DNA of 38,016 nt, taken from positions 1-38,016 of the forward strand of contig CALRDJ010000005.1 in the NCBI GenBank assembly GCA_943354875.1, in the 5' to 3' direction. The stretch's first letter is position 1, and each line of letters starts with the position of its first letter. Origin of the DNA: Candidatus Levybacteria bacterium GW2011_GWA1_37_16. GTDB lineage: Bacteria > Patescibacteriota > Microgenomatia > Levybacterales > UBA12049. The position numbers and the translations under genes are program-made. Shown piece after piece: positions 20,202 through 28,027 of the stretch. Under the pieces are notes generated by a model that saw only the letters and a list, made by a program, of their open reading frames with translations, did no database searches and was not told the origin of the DNA.

Positions 20202-22554
20202 ACAACACAAAGATAAATGCCAAAAACGCAAAAACACTAACTATGCTTATGACCGTACCTATTCGAAAAGAATCAGGCTCATATGAGAATACAATTTCAT
20301 GATTTCCTTTTCTGATAGGCACACTTCTGAAAGAATAATCAGCTTGATATATCTTACCAAAAACTCCATCAATAGTCACTTTCCAACCAGGAAAATTAGT
20401 ATCAGAAATAAAGAGAAGCTGATCTTCCGTCGAGGACGTTTTCAAAACCACTTTATCAGCTTCATAAGACATAATCTCCACTGAAGCATTCAGATCTTTT
20501 TTTAACAATATGTCTGATGGAATTGACTCTCTGAGGATCAATTTTTCTTTGAGTGGAAACGCCCTATCATGGATTAACTCTGCAACCTTATTTGGATTTT
20601 TCTCCACTACGTAATCTGAGAAAAGCGCCACCCTTGGAAGTGCCTGTTTATTTTCATATATAGACCACGCTCCCTCATGCCAAATGAGAAAATATACTTC
20701 CTTCGGAAATGTTTCGACATCGGGAGACTCCGAGTGAGATCTATCCAATACATATTTAACGCCAAGTAAATTTAACATAACCTGTCTATGTGAATTTTTC
20801 CGTAAATCTTCCTTTCCATATCCCGGCTGTATCATCCCTTCGGAGCGGGCAGTAATGATAGACCCATTTCCAGATGTACTTACGATTTCTCCATATTCAC
20901 GTGGATACAGCGGATCATATCCATCAGGAGAATATAATTTTTCAAATCCAGTAAGATTTGATTCTATGCTTCCGCTCCCATATCCCCAAATACGATTTAT
21001 AGATGTGTTTTGTTTTAGATACGTAAAAACTGCTGTACTCGGATATAAGTATTTTAAAGGTGCGAAAGGGGTAATTTTTTCAAAAAAATAAAATAGGTCA
21101 AAGACTGTTATCAACAGTATTCCACCGATTACGACATATCGTTTTACATTTAATTTCATTTTTGAAAAATAAAGAACGGTGAAAATTCCATTGCCAAAAA
21201 GAAATAAAGTGGGAAGTACTAAATTTCGATAGATCGTTCTTGCTTCTGATTGCACGTTTGGGGCGAAAAGTGCGTAAGCCCAAGTAATCATAATTATGGC
21301 ACCTACGCTTCCGAGAACCATCCAATATTTTTTCTTTTCTTCTTGCTTTAAGAAATACTCAAATCCAAATCCAGCTAATATACTTCCTGTAAAAGCAAAG
21401 ATGCTCAGTATTCTGGTCGGCACAGTGGTAGAAATAATCGGAATGGGCAATAAATAGAAATACTTAGTGACGAACAAATCGGTTGCAAATAATAACGATG
21501 CTATAAATAGGATTCCAAATATTTTTATCTCTTTTCTCTTTTTAAATTGAGTCAATGAAAAAACAGCAAAAACGAATGGAATGAAGCCAAAATACGAAAC
21601 CCGCTCTATATAAGTGCCATAAAACCAATGATTTCGCGCAGCAGGATGACCGAAAAAGTTGGGAACTAAGATAGTTATCCAATACCAAACTGGATTTAAT
21701 AATTTTTCTATTACTGAAAGACTGTAATTGTTTCTCGCAGAGTGAGAAAAAAGTTCTAACGTAGGCAAAAGCTGAAACATCGAAAATAAAAGTGGCGTAC
21801 CTAACAAAATACCCACAAGAATTATTCTCTTAAAATTCACATTTTTCGCAGTCAGTAGCTTTCCGAAAAAATAAACCAAGAAAACCACTGTCTCATAAAA
21901 ATACCCCTGAATATACCCACCCAAGAACGAGAAAGTGAAAGCATACACTATGCATGTTACATATCTTAGCTGAAACTTCTTAAGCATCTTCTCACTCAAA
22001 TATAAAATAAGTGGAAGCCAAAGAAATGTATGTCCTACATTTCCATATTCCAACCACACCACCATGTAGGAAGAAAAAGCAGCGGTAATTGATGAAAAAA
22101 TACTTGGAATTTTTGAAATTGAAAGTTCTCTCAAAAAGAGATAAGTAAAAAATCCAAATAAAAGTGGAATGAGATATATATACACAGTCCAAGCTAGCCC
22201 AAAAGGCAAGACTAGAAATAAAACATTAAGTGGATAAAACACCCCACTTTGAAAATTCGCCATAAGCGGAGTTCCAGAAAGATTATATGGATTCCATAAT
22301 GGTATCTGACCTACATTCCAAAGAGAGGTTGACAAATATTTCCATGGGAGAAGTTGACGAATCACATCTGGTCCCTGCGCTTTGTTCGTTACGCCACCTG
22401 GCGCATATCCATCATACGAGTTTGTGTTATATGGTGGATATCCACCGACGAGTAGATCTCCAGGAAATGGAATCTGACCCCTTAATATGGGATGAAAAAA
22501 TAAAAGTGTTGTGCCAAAAAGAATAAGTAATGTCCAGAAGAGTTCTTTTTTCAT
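20179..22554 (-). CDS. YfhO family membrane protein (GT-C-like), copy 3
   Basis: A 791-aa protein from the ATG at 22554, which overlaps the upstream stop as ATGA; the longer track ORF (22644) would run 94 nt into the upstream gene and lacks a signal-anchor start. MKKELFWTLLILFG forms the N-terminal anchor. Outside loop: PGDLLVGGYPPY and VIRQLLPWKYL. The C-terminal domain has SPDGYDPLYPREYG and DTNFPGWKV, then a final helix ending in KKIRI. Role inferred as lipid-linked glycosyl transfer. The largest of the three YfhO paralogues, and the only one with a clear extra C-terminal transmembrane helix. Confidence 0.85.
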   Translation of the reverse strand: MKKELFWTLLILFGTTLLFFHPILRGQIPFPGDLLVGGYPPYNTNSYDGYAPGGVTNKAQGPDVIRQLLPWKYLSTSLWNVGQIPLWNPYNLSGTPLMANFQSGVFYPLNVLFLVLPFGLAWTVYIYLIPLLFGFFTYLFLRELSISKIPSIFSSITAAFSSYMVVWLEYGNVGHTFLWLPLILYLSEKMLKKFQLRYVTCIVYAFTFSFLGGYIQGYFYETVVFLVYFFGKLLTAKNVNFKRIILVGILLGTPLLFSMFQLLPTLELFSHSARNNYSLSVIEKLLNPVWYWITILVPNFFGHPAARNHWFYGTYIERVSYFGFIPFVFAVFSLTQFKKRKEIKIFGILFIASLLFATDLFVTKYFYLLPIPIISTTVPTRILSIFAFTGSILAGFGFEYFLKQEEKKKYWMVLGSVGAIIMITWAYALFAPNVQSEARTIYRNLVLPTLFLFGNGIFTVLYFSKMKLNVKRYVVIGGILLITVFDLFYFFEKITPFAPLKYLYPSTAVFTYLKQNTSINRIWGYGSGSIESNLTGFEKLYSPDGYDPLYPREYGEIVSTSGNGSIITARSEGMIQPGYGKEDLRKNSHRQVMLNLLGVKYVLDRSHSESPDVETFPKEVYFLIWHEGAWSIYENKQALPRVALFSDYVVEKNPNKVAELIHDRAFPLKEKLILRESIPSDILLKKDLNASVEIMSYEADKVVLKTSSTEDQLLFISDTNFPGWKVTIDGVFGKIYQADYSFRSVPIRKGNHEIVFSYEPDSFRIGTVISIVSVFAFLAFIFVLYVKKIRI

Positions 22555-24089
22555 GGAGAGATAATTTGATATACCGTCAAGTATCGAGGACCAGTAGCAA
22601 GTCCCCGGGTATATCGCTGTACGATCTTCAAATTCCTCTCCCAACCAATTGGTGCCAGTCCTGCTTTGCTACAGCCAGGACAAGGCTGATAAAATACTAT
22701 GTATGTCGGCATCTTTTTACTTTGATCGAGTAACTCTTGGGACACAGTATCACCTAAAGGCCAGTATCCTACAATTTTTATGTTAGGATTTTGAACGAGA
22801 TAAATTTCATATGCAAAAGGCATGAGACCAAATGTCCCCTGAGTCGCCAAATATATCGGCCCACGACTCGCTTCTTTTTCGAAAAATTCTACAGATTCCT
22901 TGACCCCTCCACCAGCTGGCCAGTCCAAAAGGTATTGCCTAAGATCTGAACGAGGAAGTGGAGCGTTCTTCAAATTAAATAAAACAAAGTAATCCATGTA
23001 GAGTGGCCAGACAAAAAATAGCGCAAACACCAAATATCCTAATTTTTTATTTTTTATTCTGTCTTTCAACTCCAGTAGTGTATATGCCACTAGTGGAATT
23101 AGGGATAATGTCATAAATAGCACAAATCGAGGATAAATAGTTTTACCGAAGAAAGTAAGATATATAAACGGAACTAAGAATATGAAAATAAGAAAAACCT
23201 TTTCCCGAAAGTGCTTCTTCTGAATAAACAATCCTATTGGAACAAGAACTACCCAGGGAATTGTCATATAATTCCAGAACCAATCCCAAAGTCCTCTGAA
23301 ATTACTCCACAATGAAAAATATTTATTCGGAAGCCACCACCACTCCTCAAGTGTATAAACGAATAAGTTATTCTTATCAGAAATGATATGGAAAAATGGT
23401 GAAAGCCTGAGAATCGAGTAGCAAAGAAATGCAAGCACCGTGGAGACTAAGGCCAATCCGGCAAGCTTAAAAAGCCTGTATTTTACATTTTTTCCAGTAA
23501 AATCGAAAAATAATAAACCGAATATGGGGAACAGCAGGCTGAAAAATGCGTTCGTTTTCGTGAGCATTCCACCACCAACTACCAAACCAAATATAAGTGC
23601 TACGTCGAGACGAACAGTTCGAATCAGCAAGAATGCTATAAACAGACTCCAAATCGTAAAAGTCCCGACAAGCGTGTCGTACATAGCCATGCGATCGTAG
23701 ACTAACGCAAATGGATATATTAGATATAAGATACTGGAGAGTACTCCCACTCGAACACTCTTAAATATTTCACGACCCAGAAAAAATAATCCTATCATGC
23801 TCACAAGTCCTGCAAGAACTGATACCATACGTCCAGCCATGAGCGGATCTGAAATGAACTTCATAAGGATCATAGCTATCCAGACATACATCGGTTGTTT
23901 TCCGTCGGTGAGTGAAATAAATCTCCAGTTCGCATCTTGCTTGGCTATTTGTGACCAGCGGATATAGATGGCCTCATCGGTAAAGATAGGCATTTCTGTG
24001 AGGTGGTATGTACGAACAACAAAATATATAAGAGATAAAAATCCGAGTAAAATGCCTACTTTCCACCATTTTTTCATGAAATCTATCAT
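22551..24089 (-). CDS. GT39-like (PMT/ArnT family) membrane glycosyltransferase
   Basis: A 512-aa polytopic protein with the GT39 N-terminal loop MPIFTDEAIYIRWSQIA (DE pair) and LTDGKQPMYVWI. This version is closer to the TDEAxY subgroup than the two DEASLGYN paralogues, so a different acceptor or donor is likely. Its C-terminal soluble part contains QPCPGCSKAG, a CPGC pair that could bind a metal or form a disulfide. It starts 1 nt after the GT87-like gene and overlaps YfhO copy 3 by 4 nt. Confidence 0.85.
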   Translation of the reverse strand: MIDFMKKWWKVGILLGFLSLIYFVVRTYHLTEMPIFTDEAIYIRWSQIAKQDANWRFISLTDGKQPMYVWIAMILMKFISDPLMAGRMVSVLAGLVSMIGLFFLGREIFKSVRVGVLSSILYLIYPFALVYDRMAMYDTLVGTFTIWSLFIAFLLIRTVRLDVALIFGLVVGGGMLTKTNAFFSLLFPIFGLLFFDFTGKNVKYRLFKLAGLALVSTVLAFLCYSILRLSPFFHIISDKNNLFVYTLEEWWWLPNKYFSLWSNFRGLWDWFWNYMTIPWVVLVPIGLFIQKKHFREKVFLIFIFLVPFIYLTFFGKTIYPRFVLFMTLSLIPLVAYTLLELKDRIKNKKLGYLVFALFFVWPLYMDYFVLFNLKNAPLPRSDLRQYLLDWPAGGGVKESVEFFEKEASRGPIYLATQGTFGLMPFAYEIYLVQNPNIKIVGYWPLGDTVSQELLDQSKKMPTYIVFYQPCPGCSKAGLAPIGWERNLKIVQRYTRGLATGPRYLTVYQIISP

Positions 24090-24090
24090 A

Positions 24091-25251
24091 TTATTTCCAC
24101 TTTCTAAGCATAGCAGTTTTAATAAACCAACTTCCAGTCAAGATTATGGATAAAACTATGCCACCAATCATTATCTGATTGAGAGTCTGTGGAATCGGAG
24201 TATCCCAGTTTCCGACATATAAAAATGGCAGGTACTGTAATAGTGCTGCAATTGATAACACTACTGCGGAGATACTGATAAAATATTTTTTTGACAGGAG
24301 AGCTGCAAAGGGCAAAGCATAGAGCAAGTACCACGGCTGAAATGTAGTTCTCTGTGTCGCTACGAGTACTGCCCCAACCATAAGAAGTAATCCCGCACCA
24401 TACGCCATGTGTACGTTTTTTCTCAGTAGAAGAAATACAGGTAGTAAAAGTCCTGTCGCAAATTTCACTCCGACTGACAAGCCAAGCAACACCACACTTC
24501 CTGCGTATTTCTTATCTAAGAACCATACCATCGCCATAAGCACCAATGCCATCATCACGATATCATTATGAGCAGATACCAAACTCTCTACGAGAACTAA
24601 TGGATTAAACGCGAAAAACCCCAAGACGAACAGCTCATTCCCTACTGTTTTTTTCGCCAAGCGATATATGGCATAACATGCGAGTAAAAAGCTAGCGGAC
24701 ATAAGGAGCTTAAATAAAATAAGTGTAGGGAGTAAGAGCTTAAAACCTAAAAATGAGAGTGGCACAGTGAATAGCAACCATACAGGACCATACGGATAGG
24801 TACGATGTGTCCAATGCATGAATGACAACATAGGATCTCCTGGAAAGTCGAGTGCCTTATGGTCATAAGGATTTTGACTATAGTAGGTAATTATCTTCGC
24901 ATCAAATATATAATTAAATAGATCGTAAGAAAACGCATTATAGGAAAACGTGAGAATTACCGTGGTCAAAACAATTAAAACCCAGACCAATCCTTCTGAG
25001 ATCTTTTTATTTTTTACCATCCACAAGATAGTGAGATAAAAAATAAACAAAACACTCACTATTCCTACAAATAAATATGCAGATAATGGCCGATCGAAAT
25101 ATCCTATGTGCTGGAAAAACTTCTGAATTCCCTGCCAGACAGAAACTCTCGACAAAGTGAGAGACAAATCGACTTGAGTAAATGAATAGAAAAGAAGAAG
25201 AAGAACCGAGAGAATATATCCTGCGCTAAAAAGTTTTAGACCAAATTTCAT
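24091..25251 (-). CDS. GT87/MptB-like polyprenol-phosphate-dependent membrane glycosyltransferase
   Basis: A 386-aa protein with roughly ten membrane helices. The first large loop has NAFSYDLFNYIFDAKII and YSQNPYDHKAL, the pattern (SxDxxxY...D...NPY) of GT87 and related alpha-mannosyltransferases that use polyprenyl-phosphate mannose. Later motifs AFNPLVLVESLVSAHNDIV and GVKFATGLLLPVFLL (usually N-P-L-E and K-P) also fit. It overlaps the DPM-like gene upstream by 4 nt (ATGA), which suggests that gene supplies its lipid-linked sugar donor. Mannose is a guess from the family. Confidence 0.82.
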   Translation of the reverse strand: MKFGLKLFSAGYILSVLLLLFYSFTQVDLSLTLSRVSVWQGIQKFFQHIGYFDRPLSAYLFVGIVSVLFIFYLTILWMVKNKKISEGLVWVLIVLTTVILTFSYNAFSYDLFNYIFDAKIITYYSQNPYDHKALDFPGDPMLSFMHWTHRTYPYGPVWLLFTVPLSFLGFKLLLPTLILFKLLMSASFLLACYAIYRLAKKTVGNELFVLGFFAFNPLVLVESLVSAHNDIVMMALVLMAMVWFLDKKYAGSVVLLGLSVGVKFATGLLLPVFLLLRKNVHMAYGAGLLLMVGAVLVATQRTTFQPWYLLYALPFAALLSKKYFISISAVVLSIAALLQYLPFLYVGNWDTPIPQTLNQIMIGGIVLSIILTGSWFIKTAMLRKWK

Positions 25252-26003
25252 ACGGAGTATTTTCCTGATACATCATTTTTTTTAATCCTCCACAAGTCTG
25301 CAATACCCTCTAGAGAATCTTTTATAGGATTCACACGCCGTGTTTCGACATATAACCATTCGACCGGTACTTCTTTTATTTTATATCCCATTTTATCCGC
25401 GACGAATAAAAGCTCGACATCAAACCCTGCGGTAACGCTCGAGCCAGACTTCTTTCGATATCCATGATGCAATGTATTTAAAAATCCAAATATACTTCGT
25501 GCCGCATCCTGTCTGAACAGCTTAAATCCACATTGGGTATCTGAGATTTCAGATAATCCCACGACTGTACTTCGAAGTATCATCCAAACTCTGGACATAA
25601 TAACTCTCGTCCATGGAGAATTTTTCCGTCTTGTATTTCGAGATCCAATCACGACCTCATATCCCTCTACATTTCTTAAAAGCTTGTCTATCTCTTCAAT
25701 CGGCGTAGCCTGATCCATGTCGGTAAAGAGCACATATTCACCCTTAGCTGCGAGTACTCCTGCAGTCACAGCGCCTGCTTTTCCTAAATGCGCATTCTTA
25801 ACTAATCTGAATTCTTTATTCTCTGAAGCAAACTTTTCCATATACTCGATGCTCCCATCACCAGAGCCATCATCGACGATAATTACCTCAAATGAAAACT
25901 TTTTACTGGAGAGAAACCGCTCGACTTTCTGTAAAACACCTTTTTGGAGATTTGCCATCTCATCGAAGCATGGGATAACCACTGAAAGAAAGATTTTGCT
26001 CAC
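25248..26003 (-). CDS. GT2 polyprenyl-phosphate sugar synthase-like (ALG5/DPM type), first gene of the glycan operon
   Basis: A 251-aa GT-A enzyme: VVIPCFDEMANL at 8-19, IVDDGSGDGS at 42-51, FTDMDQATP at 93-101, and SDTQCGFKLFRQDA, the signature of dolichyl/polyprenyl-phosphate glucosyltransferases. Then GFDVELLFVADKMGYKIKEV. It should charge polyprenyl phosphate on the cytoplasmic side. The start is a GTG lying at the predicted transcription start of a -35/-10 promoter, so the mRNA looks leaderless. The next gene (GT87-like) overlaps by 4 nt. This gene opens a run of about 14 genes with no gap over about 10 bp. Confidence 0.87.
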   Translation of the reverse strand: MSKIFLSVVIPCFDEMANLQKGVLQKVERFLSSKKFSFEVIIVDDGSGDGSIEYMEKFASENKEFRLVKNAHLGKAGAVTAGVLAAKGEYVLFTDMDQATPIEEIDKLLRNVEGYEVVIGSRNTRRKNSPWTRVIMSRVWMILRSTVVGLSEISDTQCGFKLFRQDAARSIFGFLNTLHHGYRKKSGSSVTAGFDVELLFVADKMGYKIKEVPVEWLYVETRRVNPIKDSLEGIADLWRIKKNDVSGKYSV

Positions 26004-26009
26004 GAGGAA

Positions 26010-26038
26010 ATTATACTAGAAATAGAAGCACTTCACAA
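26010..26038 (-). promoter_or_regulatory. promoter of the large glycan operon
   Basis: On the minus strand, TTGTGA (26033-26038), a 17-bp spacer and TATAAT (26010-26015). Transcription should start at 26003, exactly the GTG start. A 6-bp inverted repeat (AATCTC/GAGATT, 26038-26056) overlaps this -35 and the divergent tRNA -35, and could couple the two promoters. Confidence 0.6.
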
Positions 26039-26048
26039 ATCTCTTTTA

Positions 26049-26077
26049 TTGAGATTCGAGCCGATTTAAGGTAAAAT
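26049..26077 (+). promoter_or_regulatory. promoter of tRNA-Glu
   Basis: TTGAGA (26049-26054), a 17-bp spacer and TAAAAT (26072-26077), giving a start near 26084, 7 nt before the mature tRNA. It diverges from the glycan operon promoter. Confidence 0.65.
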
Positions 26078-26090
26078 AGGATCACCACTT

Positions 26091-26166
26091 GGCCCCATCG
26101 TCTAGTGGCCTAGGACATCAGATTCTCATTCTGAGAACCGGGATTCGAATTCCCGTGGGGTCACCA
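26091..26166 (+). tRNA. tRNA-Glu (anticodon CTC)
   Basis: The cloverleaf can be folded by eye: acceptor GGCCCCA/TGGGGTC with one G-U pair, D arm GTC...GAC with TAGTGGCCTAG loop, anticodon stem TCAGA/TCTGA with loop TTCTCAT (anticodon CTC, 26125-26127), and T arm CGGGA/TCCCG with TTCGAAT. Discriminator A is at 26163 and CCA is encoded at 26164-26166. The last two bases of this CCA belong to the integrated element, because the common att core ends at 26164. It reads GAG codons. The downstream half overlaps, in antisense, the end of the recombinase gene. Confidence 0.95.
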
Positions 26167-27637
26167 AAGTTGTTTCATCGCCTGAAAAATCCCTAATTAG
26201 GTTGAAAGGAAGGCCTAAAGTAGCGGTTCCAAAGTTTTCGTTAGATACAGGAAGACCGTTTGGAAACATCAACGATTGGAAACGTTGTTTATTATCAAAA
26301 GACGCTTCAAACCAAACAGAAGAAACATTCTCAAGCAAGCTCTCTGCAAGACTTACAATGTGATCCATATTTGCTTCTATTGACCTAAGCTCAGTTCGCT
26401 CCAGTTCTTGCATAGCTAACTGGTCGCTGAAGGCCTCTACTTGCTCTTTGTATTCCTTATCACTTACTGTTCCCTGAAGGTTCTTAACTAACAATCGCTT
26501 CTTTAGTTCTTTAAGGTTAAAAATTTCAGTATCTATCTCATCTATTGCTTTCTTTTCTTCAGCATGTTTTCTTTTCCATATATCAACTAGTAGTAATTTG
26601 AATATCTTATTAAACTCTTTATTTGGCTGGATATACTTGAGATAATCATAAAATTTATTTTCAAATACCTCTTTTGATACCCTCACGGCACCACAAATGC
26701 AATGATAATATGAATACTTTTTACTTCTTCCAGTAGAACTACTTGCGGTAATATTTCTTGCACATTTTAGACATTTAAGGATATTTTTTAGTGGGAAATT
26801 ATGGTTGTTAGTTGAATGAGAAACAGATGCCTGAACAGACCTTCCAAGCCTAATTGATTCTACCTTATAAAAAAGATCATTGCTGATTAGGGGTTTATGT
26901 ATACCCAGATGGGTTTCGCCCCAAGCTTGGCATATTCCTATATAAAGCTTGTTGCTAAACATTTTGATCAAAAATTGAGAGGTAATTTTCTTACCATTGC
27001 CTGTTCTTAAGCCCAATCTATTTATTTTATTTACAACAAACTTTATTGTATAGCCACCATTTGCATAAATTTCAAATGCCTTTTTAATAAATTGCGCACT
27101 ATTTGCATCTACAATTAATCCAATTGGGGAGTTTTTGTAACCCAAGGGGGCTTTCCATGGCCATTGTCCCTGTCTTAGTTTTTCGAGCATTCCTGCTTTT
27201 GTTCTTTCAGATCTTGTATCATTATCAAATTGAGCTGCTGCTGAAAAAATGGACTCCATAAATTTCCCTCCGGGTGTATCGTCAACTAGCTCTGTTGCCG
27301 AACGAACCTTAACTCCCAATTTAAGCAAGATTGCCTTAACAGTGTGATGATCTGCAGATGAACGAGAAAACCTGTCAAATTTATAGACAAGTAGCACATC
27401 TACCAAGCCCTTATTTTTTCTACAATATTCAATTAACTTGATGAGTTCAGTTCTATTCGCAGTTTTAGCAGATTCTCCCTCTTCTTTAAAAACTTCTATG
27501 ACCTCCCATTCTTGCCTTTGCGCATACTCTCTACACGCCTTTTCTTGTGAACTAAGTGAGAAATTTTCTACCTGTTCTTTTGTAGAGACTCGTGTGTAAA
27601 GGATTGCTTTCATGGTTTTTATCTGTTCTATTTCCAT
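26126..27637 (-). CDS. large serine recombinase (integrase) ending inside tRNA-Glu
   Basis: A 503-aa serine recombinase expected to integrate and excise the element. Resolvase-type catalytic domain at about 9-155 with the nucleophile in LYTRVSTKEQ (Ser 18) and the arginine region VYKFDRFSRSSADH; then the recombinase domain starting PLGYKNS, a zinc ribbon CLKCARNITA...YHCICG near 285-325, a coiled-coil of about 60 residues, and the usual FPNGL end block. The last 12 residues (VTPREFESRFSE) are antisense of tRNA-Glu, and the TGA stop is antisense to anticodon-loop bases. Start ATG at 27637 has AAAGG 6 nt before it; the ATG at 27613 is an alternative. A 45-aa partner ORF ends 40 bp upstream. Confidence 0.92.
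   Translation of the reverse strand: MEIEQIKTMKAILYTRVSTKEQVENFSLSSQEKACREYAQRQEWEVIEVFKEEGESAKTANRTELIKLIEYCRKNKGLVDVLLVYKFDRFSRSSADHHTVKAILLKLGVKVRSATELVDDTPGGKFMESIFSAAAQFDNDTRSERTKAGMLEKLRQGQWPWKAPLGYKNSPIGLIVDANSAQFIKKAFEIYANGGYTIKFVVNKINRLGLRTGNGKKITSQFLIKMFSNKLYIGICQAWGETHLGIHKPLISNDLFYKVESIRLGRSVQASVSHSTNNHNFPLKNILKCLKCARNITASSSTGRSKKYSYYHCICGAVRVSKEVFENKFYDYLKYIQPNKEFNKIFKLLLVDIWKRKHAEEKKAIDEIDTEIFNLKELKKRLLVKNLQGTVSDKEYKEQVEAFSDQLAMQELERTELRSIEANMDHIVSLAESLLENVSSVWFEASFDNKQRFQSLMFPNGLPVSNENFGTATLGLPFNLIRDFSGDETTLVTPREFESRFSE
26151..26164. repeat. attachment core, left copy (inside tRNA-Glu)
   Basis: TCCCGTGGGGTCAC, identical to 34330-34343. It covers the 3' T-stem strand, the acceptor 3' strand, the discriminator and the first C of CCA. 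Confidence 0.7.
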
Positions 27638-27677
27638 TGTGTGCCTTTCATTTTATCGAGTCAATAACCCCAAGTTG

Positions 27678-27815
27678 TTATTTGGAACCATTTTCTGCAG
27701 CCTCAAGCATAAGTTCTGCTAGATGCTCCAACTGATTAAGTATCTCCTGTACTTGGTGGTCGGAATAATCCTTAGATTTTTTACCTAATATTTTCCTAAC
27801 TTCTATGATAGTCAT
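27678..27815 (-). CDS. 45-aa partner ORF of the serine recombinase
   Basis: Not in the ORF track. It reads MTIIEVRKILGKKSKDYSDH and ends ENGSK: a short basic first half (EVRKILGKKSKDYSD), then a leucine-rich helix (VQEILNQLEHLAELMLEAA). I recall very similar short ORFs (MTIxEARKLLGK...) next to serine recombinases in CPR and other genomes, but this is from memory. A role as a recombinase accessory factor or a regulator is a guess. The ATG follows directly after the U-tract of a terminator hairpin. An in-frame GTG 15 codons upstream with GGGGGAAA before it could start a longer form through the hairpin. Confidence 0.7.
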   Translation of the reverse strand: MTIIEVRKILGKKSKDYSDHQVQEILNQLEHLAELMLEAAENGSK

Positions 27816-27869
27816 AAAAAAAATCAGCATCCGGTTGGGGAACAAGATGCTGATCACTTTCCCCCAACC
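27816..27869 (-). promoter_or_regulatory. structured leader: terminator hairpin with an overlapping alternative stem
   Basis: On the minus strand, stem B (27846-27854 with 27823-27831, ATCAGCATC/GATGCTGAT, 9 bp) is followed by a run of U down to 27816, an intrinsic terminator. Stem A (27862-27869 with 27833-27840, GGTTGGGG/CCCCAACC, 8 bp) is interleaved with it. Only 1 nt separates the 3' arms, so both stems are unlikely to form fully at once. This fits an attenuator controlling the partner ORF and recombinase. Confidence 0.6.
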
Positions 27870-27883
27870 TATTTTCCTACTAA

Positions 27884-27951
27884 AAAAGGACTACAAATCT
27901 CTAGAATAAAACTCAAAATATCGAGTTATCTAGACGGTTTGCAGTCCTTTT
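27884..27951 (-). repeat. long imperfect hairpin in the recombinase leader
   Basis: Outer arms AAAAGGACT (27884-27892) and AGTCCTTTT (27943-27951), then about 6 pairs including one G-U (27894-27899 with 27936-27941), CTAGA/TCTAG (27901-27905 with 27929-27933) and ACTC/GAGT around an 8-nt loop. On the minus strand the hairpin is followed by TTTTTTAG, so it may also terminate transcripts from the XRE gene. Confidence 0.55.
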
Positions 27952-28027
27952 AAGGAGTTAGCTTCGTCGTTGAAGTCGGTACTAGGTAAAGTTTAGAGGA
28001 TAAAAGAACAGGAAGGCAAGATGGAGA

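Noticed and set aside
20202-20237. N-terminal extension of the GT39 gene from a GTG
   Set aside because: Lengthens overlap with YfhO and adds no family-like sequence; the ATG at 20201 is preferred.
22555-22644. N-terminal extension of YfhO copy 3 in the ORF track
   Set aside because: Lies over the upstream GT39 gene; the ATG at 22554 overlaps its stop as ATGA and begins a proper signal-anchor.
26038-26056. Inverted repeat AATCTC/GAGATT between tRNA and operon promoters as a terminator
   Set aside because: Short, AT-rich, no T-run, and it lies over promoter -35 boxes; may be an operator but is not supported further.
27816-27869. Stable H-type pseudoknot
   Set aside because: Topology fits, but a 1-nt linker cannot span an 8-bp stem, so mutually exclusive stems are more likely.
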